Source of the DNA: Gammaproteobacteria bacterium
GTDB lineage: Bacteria; Pseudomonadota; Gammaproteobacteria; Arenicellales; Spongiicolonaceae
DNA length: 5,007 nucleotides
Reading direction: 5' to 3'
Assembly: GCA_007570945.1 (NCBI GenBank)
Contig: RKSH01000184.1
Coordinates: 1 to 5,007 of the forward strand
This document shows positions 1 through 5,007 of the stretch, piece after piece. Each line of letters opens with the position of its first letter. Positions within the stretch are counted from its first letter, which is position 1. Under the pieces are notes generated by a model. The model was not told where the DNA came from. It ran no database searches and saw only the letters and a program-made list of their open reading frames with translations. A program made the translations under genes and the position numbers.

Positions 1-132
1 GTCGAACAAATCGGCGCCGTGCTGCGTGTTGTCGAACGCGTAGGCGGTGGTTTGATACACCGGCACCGCGACCGCGCGCGTGGTCGGCTCCGGTTGATAA
101 CCGGAATGGACGGCTTTGGTTTCGATTTTCAT
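1..132 (-). CDS. metY: O-acetylhomoserine sulfhydrylase (MetY type), N-terminal part, cut by window edge
   Basis: Cytoplasmic PLP enzyme of the Cys/Met metabolism family. MetY makes homocysteine from O-acetylhomoserine and sulfide in methionine synthesis. Only the first 44 residues are in the window. They begin MKIETKAVHSGYQPEPTTRA, then AVAVPVYQTTAYAFDN and TQHGADLFD. The pattern 'H-x-G' followed by PTTRAVAVP-Y-QTT-Y-F and 'HGADLF' is the recognised N-terminus of MetY (from memory of the family). The PLP lysine and the rest of the active site lie beyond the edge, so a related member (MetZ, cystathionine gamma-synthase or methionine gamma-lyase) cannot be fully excluded, although 'TQHGADLFD' favours MetY. 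The start is the ATG at 132-130, supported by a Shine-Dalgarno sequence 6 nt upstream. The gene diverges from the aminotransferase at 309. Confidence 0.85.
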   Translation of the reverse strand, partial: MKIETKAVHSGYQPEPTTRAVAVPVYQTTAYAFDNTQHGADLFD

Positions 133-137
133 GGTGG

Positions 138-145
138 ACTCCTTT
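138..145 (-). promoter_or_regulatory. Ribosome binding site of metY
   Basis: On the minus strand this reads AAAGGAGT, and its GGAG core ends 6 nt before the ATG at 132-130. It is the strongest Shine-Dalgarno match in the left half of the window and fixes the metY start. Confidence 0.75.
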
Positions 146-185
146 GGGGGCGAGGGGTTGGTGCAATGATGTCCGGATGCGGTGC

Positions 186-194
186 AGTGTAGCA
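186..194 (-). promoter_or_regulatory. Candidate extended -10 promoter for metY
   Basis: The minus strand reads TGCTACACT, a TG-N extension followed by TACACT (4 of 6 matches to TATAAT). Transcription would begin near 180, giving a leader of about 48 nt before the metY ATG. I see no good -35 hexamer at 16-18 bp, which an extended -10 may not need. The same nine bases occur in front of the hydratase gene (4584-4592). The rest of the 133-308 gap holds no other supported feature apart from the candidate at 294-302. Confidence 0.35.
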
Positions 195-293
195 AAAGAG
201 CGGTGGACAAAGATTCACGAACGGTGGTTGGCGGCGGCGGGATGTTGGTGTGACTCGCAGCGCCGTTGCCGCCATCGGCGCCGGTCTTGCCGG

Positions 294-302
294 TGCTATT
301 CT
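294..302 (+). promoter_or_regulatory. Candidate extended -10 promoter for the aminotransferase, possibly leaderless
   Basis: The sequence is TGCTATTCT: a TG-N extension and then TATTCT (4 of 6 matches to TATAAT). It ends only 6 bp before the ATG at 309, so the expected start of transcription falls on or next to the A of that ATG. No convincing Shine-Dalgarno sequence precedes the ATG, which fits a leaderless message. No clear -35 is seen at normal spacing. This is weak evidence by itself. Confidence 0.25.
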
Positions 303-308
303 CCAACC

Positions 309-1544
309 ATGCGCGATGCCGCCCGCCAGCCGAATTTTTCGTACGCCGGGCTGGCGGCGCGGGTGGGACGGCAGGGGTTGGGGTCGTGGGCGGTGCACAT
401 GGAGGCGCTGGCGCTGCAACAGGCCGGGGAGGAGGTGGTGCTCTTGACCATCGGCGAGGAACAGGATCGGGCGACGCCAAAGGCGGTGGTGGAGGCGGCG
501 GTGCACAGTTTGCGCGGCGGGCGCCATCACTATGCGGCCTTTGTCGGCGAGGCCGGGTTGCGCGAGGCCATCGTGGCGGCGCATGTCGCGCGCAGCGGGC
601 AGCAGGCGGGAGTTGACAATTGCGTGGCCACGGCGGGCGCGCAGAACGGGCTGTTTGCGGCTTCGTTGTCGCTGCTGCAGGCCGGCGATGAGGTGGTGGT
701 GGTGGAACCGTACTACACGACCTACGCCGCCACCTTCACCGCCGGCGGGGCCGAGATGGTGGCGGTGGCGACGCAGGCCGAGGACGGTTTTATGGTGGAC
801 CCGGAGGCGGTGTCGGGCGCGCTGAGCGCGCGGACCAAGGCGGTGGTGCTCAACTCGCCGAACAACCCCAGCGGCGCGGTATACGACGCCGGGCGGGTGC
901 GCGCGGTGGTGGACCTCTGCCGGGCGCACAACCTGTGGCTGCTGAGCGACGAGGTCTACGCCGACCTGGCCTACGCCGGGCCGGTGGCGGCGCCGGCCAG
1001 GTTCATGGGCGTGGAGGAAAAACTGGTGACAGTGTCCAGCGTTTCCAAGTCGCACCGCATGACCGGCTGGCGCATCGGCTGGGTGGTGGCGCCGCGCGAA
1101 TTGTGCCGGCACATCGCCAGTTTGGCGCTGTGCATGAACTACGGCCTGCCGCCGTTTGTACAGGATGCCGCAACGGCCGCGCTGCGCGGCGAGGGCGATG
1201 CGGAACTTGCCGAGTTGCCGGCGATTTTCGCGCGCCGCGCGGCGGTGGTGGAGGCGGCACTGTCCAAAGTGGACGCGGTGCGCGCCATCCCGCCCGGGGC
1301 GGGGATTTTTATGATGCTGCAACTGCCGGCCGCGGCCGATGCGGCGCGCGCGGCGATGGATTTGCTGGCCGCGAAGAAAATCGCCGTCCTGCCCTGCGCC
1401 AACTTCGGCCGCGGCTTCAAGCGTTACCTTCGCCTTAGTTTGTGCTACGACGAGCAGACGTTGGCGCGGGCGGCGGCGGAGATTGCGGATTTTTTTGCGT
1501 GCTATGGTTTTCACCCGGCAGCCTCCCCTGAGACTTCACCCTGA
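309..1544 (+). CDS. aruH: Class I/II PLP aminotransferase, AruH-like (putative arginine:pyruvate transaminase)
   Basis: 411-residue cytoplasmic fold-type I aminotransferase. AruH moves the alpha-amino group of arginine to pyruvate, the first step of the arginine transaminase route. Visible active-site features: phosphate-binding AGAQNGL at 109-115; ring-stacking EPYYTTY at 133-139; NSPNNPSG at 182-189, with Asn186 toward the PLP ring; SDEVY at 213-217, giving Asp214 and Tyr217; the Schiff-base Lys247 in SVSKSHRMTGWRIGW, with phosphate-binding Arg255; and carboxylate-binding Arg375 in YLRLSL. From memory, the closest family text is AruH: its 'SKSHAMTGWRVGWV' and 'LALCM-YG-P-FIQDAA' stretches match residues 246-260 and 272-287 almost word for word. 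The longest frame opens at 144, but its first 55 residues are Arg/Cys-rich and unlike the family. ATG 309 gives only a short N-terminal extension over AruH. Substrate is inferred; another amino acid, possibly a sulfur one given neighbouring metY, is possible. The decayed binding-protein gene starts at its stop codon. Confidence 0.85.
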   Translation: MRDAARQPNFSYAGLAARVGRQGLGSWAVHMEALALQQAGEEVVLLTIGEEQDRATPKAVVEAAVHSLRGGRHHYAAFVGEAGLREAIVAAHVARSGQQAGVDNCVATAGAQNGLFAASLSLLQAGDEVVVVEPYYTTYAATFTAGGAEMVAVATQAEDGFMVDPEAVSGALSARTKAVVLNSPNNPSGAVYDAGRVRAVVDLCRAHNLWLLSDEVYADLAYAGPVAAPARFMGVEEKLVTVSSVSKSHRMTGWRIGWVVAPRELCRHIASLALCMNYGLPPFVQDAATAALRGEGDAELAELPAIFARRAAVVEAALSKVDAVRAIPPGAGIFMMLQLPAAADAARAAMDLLAAKKIAVLPCANFGRGFKRYLRLSLCYDEQTLARAAAEIADFFACYGFHPAASPETSP

Positions 1545-2079
1545 AACCACACATTAAAATTTACGCCGCGGCGCTGACGCTTTTGCTTGGCGCAACCGCC
1601 GGCGCCGGACCGGGTGATGGAGAAAAAATGTTTTAACCGTGGCCACCGACGCCAACTGGCCGCCGCAGTCGTTTTTGAACGACGAAAACGAGATGGACGG
1701 TTTTGACGTGGATGTGGCGAAAGAAATCGCGCGGCGGCTCGGCGTCGGCGTTAGGTTCGTCACGCCGCTGTGGGACATCATCACCTCCGGCCGCTGGCAG
1801 GGGCGGTGGGACTTGTCGGTGGGTTCCATGACGCCGACCAAGGAGCGCGGCCGGGTGCTGGATTTTCCGGCGGTGTACTACTATCTGCTGGTGAACGCCG
1901 CGGCGCATGGGGATTCCGCGGTGACCACAATCGCCCGGTTGAACGGCAAAAACATCGGCGTCACCACCGCCTCCCCCATGAACTGTACCTGAAAAAAAGA
2001 ACTGTCCATTGCCTCCGCGGCCGCGCCGCCGTTCACCTGCCAGGTGACGCCGGGGAAAATCAGTTCATATGAGCGCTAG
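1541..2079 (+). pseudogene. Decayed periplasmic amino-acid-binding protein (solute-binding protein family 3), frameshifted and truncated
   Basis: Remnant of an ABC-transporter binding protein for polar or basic amino acids. From 1541 the frame reads LKPHIKIYAAALTLLLGATA plus GAGPGDGEK, a typical signal peptide, but it hits TAA at 1634. Shifting by one base at the A-run 1623-1628 gives NVLTVATDANWPPQSFLND, then MDGFDVDVAKEIARRLG, which fits the family signature G-[FYIL]-[DE]-x-[DE], and later TPTKERGRVLDF, where the arginine is the usual ligand contact. That frame stops at 1990-1992. Reading HELYLKK in the +2 register (1977-1997) and then returning gives KELSIASAAAPPF and ends ISSYER at TAG 2077-2079. 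About 179 codons remain of a usual 250-270, so most of the second half of lobe II is missing. No ATG/GTG/TTG precedes the signal peptide; the CTG at 1541 overlaps the upstream TGA (CTGA), suggesting a lost ATGA coupling. It was probably the uptake partner of the aminotransferase. Homopolymer indels could be sequencing errors; the truncation cannot. Confidence 0.85.
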
Positions 2080-2518
2080 GCCCCCGCCGCCGACGGGCGG
2101 CTTGCATGCGCGCCTCGTGGTGAACTTCACCCTCGCCCTGCTGTTCTGCGCCAACCTCCTCGGCCTGAGCTTTCTGCGCTTTCGGGTGCAGGTACTGGTG
2201 GTGTGGGTGGAACTGCTGGTTTTGTTTCTCGGCTTCTTTTATTTGTTCGACCTCAGCCTGGCGTTCATGCAGCGCAAGATCGGATTCATGGTGACCCAGG
2301 GAGTGGTGACCACGTTGTATCTGTCGGCGGTGTCCATTTTTGAGTGGAACAACATCAAAACCAAGGATTTTGAATTTCTGCATACGGAATGTTTCTTCAC
2401 CGACGACACCGTGTGCACCGCGGCGACAGCGGAAATTCTCCTGCACGAAAAGGCCCCCGCGCAAACCATGCAGGCGTGGTGCCGGGGTTACCCCGGCCGC
2501 ACTGTTGAACCGCGATGA
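2069..2518 (+). CDS. Hypothetical membrane protein with three predicted transmembrane helices
   Basis: 149 residues; I do not recognise the family. After a proline-rich start (MSARPPPPTGG) come three hydrophobic segments at about 16-36, 40-61 and 71-91, with a basic QRK turn at 68-70 between the second and third. The C-terminal tail of about 58 residues is soluble in character, with Cys108, Cys116 and Cys138 and the stretch EWNNIKTKDFEFLHTECFF at 92-110. The strong G/C third-position bias and the coherent hydrophobic pattern argue that this frame is truly coding; the opposite-strand frame is Arg/His-rich. The ATG at 2069 overlaps the end of the decayed binding-protein gene by 11 bp. Only a weak GGGGA lies 12 nt upstream, so a later start such as GTG 2117 is possible. 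It converges on prpE with 14 bp between stop codons. Since it begins where the binding-protein homology breaks off, it may have been brought here by the deletion that truncated that gene. Function unknown. Confidence 0.65.
   Translation: MSARPPPPTGGLHARLVVNFTLALLFCANLLGLSFLRFRVQVLVVWVELLVLFLGFFYLFDLSLAFMQRKIGFMVTQGVVTTLYLSAVSIFEWNNIKTKDFEFLHTECFFTDDTVCTAATAEILLHEKAPAQTMQAWCRGYPGRTVEPR
2481..2497. other. Perfect GC-rich hairpin at the convergent gene ends
   Basis: GCCGGGG, loop TTA, CCCCGGC: a 7-bp perfect stem with a 3-nt loop. It lies inside the last codons of the membrane protein gene and 36 bp beyond the prpE stop on the other strand. No T-run follows on either strand, so it is not a canonical intrinsic terminator. 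It could still slow or end transcription for the convergent pair, or be chance in G+C-rich sequence. Confidence 0.3.
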
Positions 2519-2532
2519 CCTCGGCGCCGCCC

Positions 2533-4428
2533 TCACCCTTTACGCGCATATCCGATTCCCCGCAGCGCAGCGCCGATTTCATCCAAAATTTTCGGGTCAT
2601 CAATGGTCGCCGGCATTTTCCATTCTTCGCCGTCGGCGATTTTGCGCATGGTGGCGCGGAGGATTTTGCCGGAGCGGGTTTTGGGCAGGCGCGGGACCAC
2701 CGCCGCCTGTTTGAAAGCGGCCACCGGGCCGATTTTGTCGCGCACCATGCGCACCGCCTCGGTGACGATTTCCTCCTCGCCGCGCTTGCAGTTTGCATTC
2801 AGCACCAAAAATCCCAGCGGCACCTGCCCTTTCAGCGCATCGGCGACGCCGGTGACGGCGCATTCGGCGACATCCGGGTGGGCGGCGAGCACTTCCTCCA
2901 TGGCGCCGGTGGACAAACGGTGGCCGGCCACGTTGATGATGTCGTCGGTGCGCGCCATGACAAACACATAACCGTCGTCGTCAATGTAACCGGCGTCGGC
3001 GGTTTCGTAATGGCCGGGGAAAGTTTTGAAGTACGATTCCACAAACCGTTCGCGCGCGCCCCACAATGCCGGGAATGTCCCCGGCGGCAGCGGAAGTTTC
3101 GCCACCAGCGCGCCCACCGCGCCGGCCGCCAGGGCGCCGCCGTCCGCATCAACAGCGCGCAAATCCCAGCCTGGCGCCGGCTTGCTCGGCGAGCCGTCCT
3201 TGACCGGCAGCGCGCCCAGTCCCAGGCAGTTGGCGCAGATGGACCAGCCGGTTTCGGTCTGCCACCAATGGTCGATGACCGGCACGCCCAGTTTGTCGCG
3301 CGCCCAGTGCAGCGTGTCCGGGTCGGTGCGCTCGCCGGCGAGGAACAGCGACTGCAGCGACGACAAATCATGTTTTTCAACCAAGCCGCCGTCCGGATCC
3401 TCTTTTTTAATCGCGCGAAACGCGGTGGGCGCGGTGAACAGCGACTTCACCCGGTGCTGCGCAATCACCCGCCAGAATGCCCCGGCGTCCGGCGTCCCCA
3501 CCGGCTTGCCTTCAAACAGCACCGTGGTGTTGCCGTTAAACAGCGGCGCGTAGACGATGTAGGAATGCCCCACCACCCAGCCCACGTCTGACGCCGCCCA
3601 GAACACCTCGCCCGGGTCCACATCGTAAATATTTTTCATGCTCCACTTCAGCGCCACCGCATGGCCGCCGTTGTCGCGCACCACGCCCTTGGGCGCGCCG
3701 GTGGTGCCGGAGGTGTAGAGAATGTACAGCGGGTCGGTGGCGGCCACCGGGACGCAATCGTGCGGTTTTGCCGCGTCCATTTCCTCTTTCCAATCAAAGT
3801 CGCGGCCCCGGGTCAACTCGGCGCGCGCCTGCGGCCGCTGCAAAATAATGCACGCCGACGGTTTATGCCGGGCGCGGGCGATGGCGGCGTCCAGCAGCGG
3901 CTTGTATTCCACCACCCGCCCCGGCTCAATGCCGCACGAAGCCGAGACCACGAGTTTCGGCTTGCAGTCGTCGATGCGCACCGCCAACTCATCGGCCGCA
4001 AAACCGCCGAACACCACCGAGTGCACCGCCCCCAGCCGCGCGCATGCCAGCATCGCCACCACCGCCTGCGGCGTCATGGGCATGTAGACAATCACCCGGT
4101 CGCCGCGCCCGACGCCATGCGCCGCCAGCGCGCCGGCAAAACGCGCCACGCGCTCGCGCAACTCGGCGTAGGTGAAAGTCTTGAGGCGGCCGGTCACCGC
4201 GCTGTCGTAGATTAACGCCAACTGCCCGCCGCGGCCGCCGTCGGCGTGCACATCCAGCGCGTTGTAGCAGGTGTTCAACTCACCGCCGGCAAACCACCGC
4301 TGAAACGGCGCCTCGCCGCTCAGCACGGCGTCCCATTTTTTGTGCCAATGCACCGCCGCCGCCGCCGCGCCCCAGAAGCCGGCCGGGTCGGTGATGGAAT
4401 GTCGGTAAACCTCGTCGTATCCGCGCAT
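2533..4428 (-). CDS. prpE: Propionyl-CoA synthetase (PrpE-type acyl-CoA ligase)
   Basis: 631-residue cytoplasmic AMP-forming ligase that activates propionate (often also acetate) to the CoA thioester through an acyl-adenylate. Parts in order: an N-terminal ACS-type segment (YRHSITDPAGFW at 8-19); HSVVFGGFAADEL at 136-148; the ATP-binding loop YTSGTTGAPKG at 238-248; the SDVGWVVGHSYIVYAPL core at 280-296; WWQTETGW at 388-395; the adenylate-binding Asp478 in ETADAGY; the hinge region RTDDIINVAGHRL at 493-505; and the catalytic PKTRSGK with Lys588, the residue whose acetylation switches off such enzymes in relatives. Length matches PrpE (about 630) rather than Acs (about 650), and Trp395 after QTETG is, from memory, typical of PrpE/ACSS3 where Acs has Gly. 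The start at 4428 has a GGGAGGG ribosome site and matches the usual N-terminus. It diverges from an enoyl-CoA hydratase gene across a repeat-bearing region with a -10 box. No frameshift or missing motif seen. Substrate preference between propionate and acetate is inferred. Confidence 0.9.
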   Translation of the reverse strand: MRGYDEVYRHSITDPAGFWGAAAAAVHWHKKWDAVLSGEAPFQRWFAGGELNTCYNALDVHADGGRGGQLALIYDSAVTGRLKTFTYAELRERVARFAGALAAHGVGRGDRVIVYMPMTPQAVVAMLACARLGAVHSVVFGGFAADELAVRIDDCKPKLVVSASCGIEPGRVVEYKPLLDAAIARARHKPSACIILQRPQARAELTRGRDFDWKEEMDAAKPHDCVPVAATDPLYILYTSGTTGAPKGVVRDNGGHAVALKWSMKNIYDVDPGEVFWAASDVGWVVGHSYIVYAPLFNGNTTVLFEGKPVGTPDAGAFWRVIAQHRVKSLFTAPTAFRAIKKEDPDGGLVEKHDLSSLQSLFLAGERTDPDTLHWARDKLGVPVIDHWWQTETGWSICANCLGLGALPVKDGSPSKPAPGWDLRAVDADGGALAAGAVGALVAKLPLPPGTFPALWGARERFVESYFKTFPGHYETADAGYIDDDGYVFVMARTDDIINVAGHRLSTGAMEEVLAAHPDVAECAVTGVADALKGQVPLGFLVLNANCKRGEEEIVTEAVRMVRDKIGPVAAFKQAAVVPRLPKTRSGKILRATMRKIADGEEWKMPATIDDPKILDEIGAALRGIGYARKG

Positions 4429-4432
4429 CGCG

Positions 4433-4439
4433 CCCTCCC
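4433..4439 (-). promoter_or_regulatory. Ribosome binding site of prpE
   Basis: The minus strand reads GGGAGGG, with its GGAG core 6 nt before the ATG at 4428. It decides the prpE start. Confidence 0.7.
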
Positions 4440-4451
4440 GCGTTTTTGCCG

Positions 4452-4457
4452 ATTATA
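4452..4457 (-). promoter_or_regulatory. Candidate -10 box of the prpE promoter
   Basis: The minus strand reads a perfect TATAAT, which stands out in this G+C-rich gap. Transcription would start near 4445, leaving a short leader of about 17 nt with the ribosome site. The -35 position (about 4475-4480) reads TGTGGA, a poor match, and falls inside the first 21-bp repeat. That arrangement suits a promoter that depends on, or is blocked by, a protein bound at the repeats. Confidence 0.5.
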
Positions 4458-4469
4458 GCGCGGCGGCCG

Positions 4470-4571
4470 CCGTTTCCACAGGTGAAACCACCGTTTCTGC
4501 ACCTGCAGACTCCGTTCCTGCACTTGCAACCACCGTTCCCATGCCTCAAACCACCGTTTCCACCGGCCGCA
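4470..4571. repeat. Imperfect 21-bp tandem repeat array (four units plus a degraded fifth)
   Basis: Units start at 4470, 4491, 4512 and 4533, each exactly 21 bp, followed by an 18-bp partial copy at 4554-4571. Every unit begins CCGTT(T/C)C, and units 1, 3 and 4 end in ACCA. Units 2 and 3 share the core CTGCAC(C/T)TGCA and agree at 16 of 21 positions; units 3 and 4 agree at 14, units 1 and 2 at 13. Unit 1 contains a dyad GTTTC-N7-GAAAC (4472-4488), and units 3 and 4 keep the outer GTT-N11-AAC. The array sits between the divergent prpE and hydratase genes and covers the -35 side of the prpE promoter. Twenty-one bp is two helical turns, so repeated sites would lie on one face of the DNA. Operator array or minisatellite are both possible. 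Confidence 0.75.
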
Positions 4572-4583
4572 CCGTCATTTTCG

Positions 4584-4592
4584 TGCTACACT
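4584..4592 (+). promoter_or_regulatory. Candidate extended -10 promoter of the enoyl-CoA hydratase gene
   Basis: TGCTACACT: a TG-N extension and TACACT (4 of 6 matches to TATAAT), identical to the nine bases proposed for metY. Transcription would start near 4599, 16 nt before the ATG, leaving the GGAG ribosome site in the leader. No good -35 is visible; that position is near the degraded end of the repeat array. Confidence 0.35.
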
Positions 4593-4603
4593 TTGCCGCC
4601 ACC

Positions 4604-4607
4604 GGAG
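4604..4607 (+). promoter_or_regulatory. Ribosome binding site of the enoyl-CoA hydratase gene
   Basis: GGAG, 7 nt before the ATG at 4615. It supports that start, which also gives the normal family N-terminus. Confidence 0.6.
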
Positions 4608-4614
4608 CAAAGCC

Positions 4615-5007
4615 ATGTACAAATTCCTCAAAGTCCAAACCCGCGACCGCGCCGCGCTGGTCACGCTGAACCGTCCCGAGGCCTTGAACGCCCTGTCCAC
4701 GCCGATGATGGTGGAGTTGGGCCGCGCGCTTGACGCCGCCGAGGGCGACGCCGCCATCGGCGCCATCGTGCTGACCGGGAACGAAAAAGCTTTCGCCGCC
4801 GGCGCCGATATCAAGGAGATGAAAGGCAAGACCTACATGGAGGCCTACGCCGAGGACTTCATCACCGCCCACTGGGAGCGGGTGGACGCCTGCCGCAAGC
4901 CGGTGATTGCCGCGGTGGCCGGCTACGCCCTCGGCGGCGGTTGCGAGCTGGCGATGATGTGCGACTTCATCCTTGCCGCCGACAACGCCAAATTCGGCCA
5001 GCCCGAA
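4615..5007 (+). CDS. Enoyl-CoA hydratase (crotonase family), N-terminal half, cut by window edge
   Basis: The first 131 residues of a crotonase-fold enzyme that adds water to trans-2-enoyl-CoA in beta-oxidation or related acyl-CoA pathways. It begins MYKFLKVQTRDRAALVTLNR, followed by PEALNAL, the standard first strand-turn. The oxyanion-hole pieces are AAGADIKEM (61-69, Ala64) and GYALGGGCELAMMCD (103-117, Gly108). Both hydratase glutamates are present: Glu111 in GGGCE and Glu131 in FGQPE, the last codon in the window. They are 20 residues apart, as in rat mitochondrial enoyl-CoA hydratase (Glu144 and Glu164). Having both favours a true hydratase over isomerases or hydrolases of the fold. The remaining half, about 125-130 residues including the trimer-forming tail, lies outside. 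It diverges from prpE and shares its control region, so both probably serve short-chain acyl-CoA use. Exact chain-length preference cannot be read. Confidence 0.9.
   Translation, partial: MYKFLKVQTRDRAALVTLNRPEALNALSTPMMVELGRALDAAEGDAAIGAIVLTGNEKAFAAGADIKEMKGKTYMEAYAEDFITAHWERVDACRKPVIAAVAGYALGGGCELAMMCDFILAADNAKFGQPE

Noticed and set aside
144..308. 55-residue upstream extension of the aminotransferase frame
   Set aside because: Its composition (Arg, Cys and Trp) is unlike the family and it would overlap the metY ribosome site and promoter region; the homologous start is near ATG 309.
129..1514. 461-codon open frame on the minus strand opposite the aminotransferase
   Set aside because: It is Arg/His/Pro-rich with no recognisable domain. 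Long antisense frames are common opposite G+C-rich genes, and the plus strand carries a complete aminotransferase with all active-site motifs.
1622..1636. Programmed -1 ribosomal frameshift at GAAAAAATG
   Set aside because: The zero-frame codons (GAA AAA ATG) do not form a standard X-XXY-YYZ slippery site. The gene has further indels and a truncation, so mutation or read error is simpler.
1639..1992. GTG-started 117-residue open frame as an intact small gene
   Set aside because: It is the middle of the binding-protein remnant: the GTG is an internal valine in LTVATDANWPP, with the signal peptide upstream in another frame and homology continuing past its stop.
2515..4215. Long plus-strand frames opposite prpE (2515-3591 and 3661-4215)
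   Set aside because: Arg/His-rich antisense shadows of a complete, motif-perfect ligase gene.
4470..4571. Short CRISPR array
   Set aside because: The 21-bp units are contiguous, with no unique spacers, and no cas genes are nearby.
4446..4733. Plus-strand frame with heptapeptide repeats such as PPFLHLQ across the 21-bp array
   Set aside because: A 21-bp repeat gives a 7-residue repeat in any open frame. This one runs out of frame into the hydratase gene, has no ribosome site and overlaps both promoters.

Overview
The window is G+C-rich throughout. Its genes have strong G/C third-position bias and match proteobacterial metabolic families, so the source is most likely a member of the Pseudomonadota. 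The class cannot be fixed from sequence alone. There are no mobile elements, RNA genes or CRISPR arrays. The content is amino-acid and short-chain acyl-CoA metabolism, with one decaying transport gene and one unrecognised membrane protein.

Left part (1-2518). A sulfhydrylase gene (metY type, cut by the left edge) runs leftward from 132. Diverging from it across about 176 bp is an aminotransferase (309-1544) that closely resembles arginine:pyruvate transaminase AruH. Directly downstream, overlapping its stop codon, is the remnant of a periplasmic amino-acid-binding protein (family 3 solute-binding protein, 1541-2079). It has a signal-peptide-like start, but the start codon is non-canonical (CTG), there is a frameshift in an A-run, a second compensating pair of indels brackets a stop codon, and most of the last third is missing. 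The 11-bp overlap at its end leads into a 149-residue three-helix membrane protein of unknown function (2069-2518).

Right part (2533-5007). A propionyl-CoA synthetase (PrpE type) lies on the minus strand, convergent with the membrane gene and only 14 bp from it. It diverges from an enoyl-CoA hydratase/isomerase family gene that the right edge cuts at residue 131, with both catalytic glutamates present. The 186-bp gap between these two start codons holds a good -10 box for prpE, an extended -10 for the hydratase gene, and an imperfect 21-bp tandem repeat of four to five units between them. This repeat array is the most interesting non-coding structure here and looks like a phased operator region or a minisatellite.

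Taken together, the left half points to uptake and transamination of a basic amino acid whose uptake gene has decayed. The right half points to activation and beta-oxidation-type handling of short acyl chains. I see no convincing new multi-gene system. The points worth a second look are the 21-bp repeats, the mode of decay of the binding-protein gene, and the orphan membrane protein beside it.
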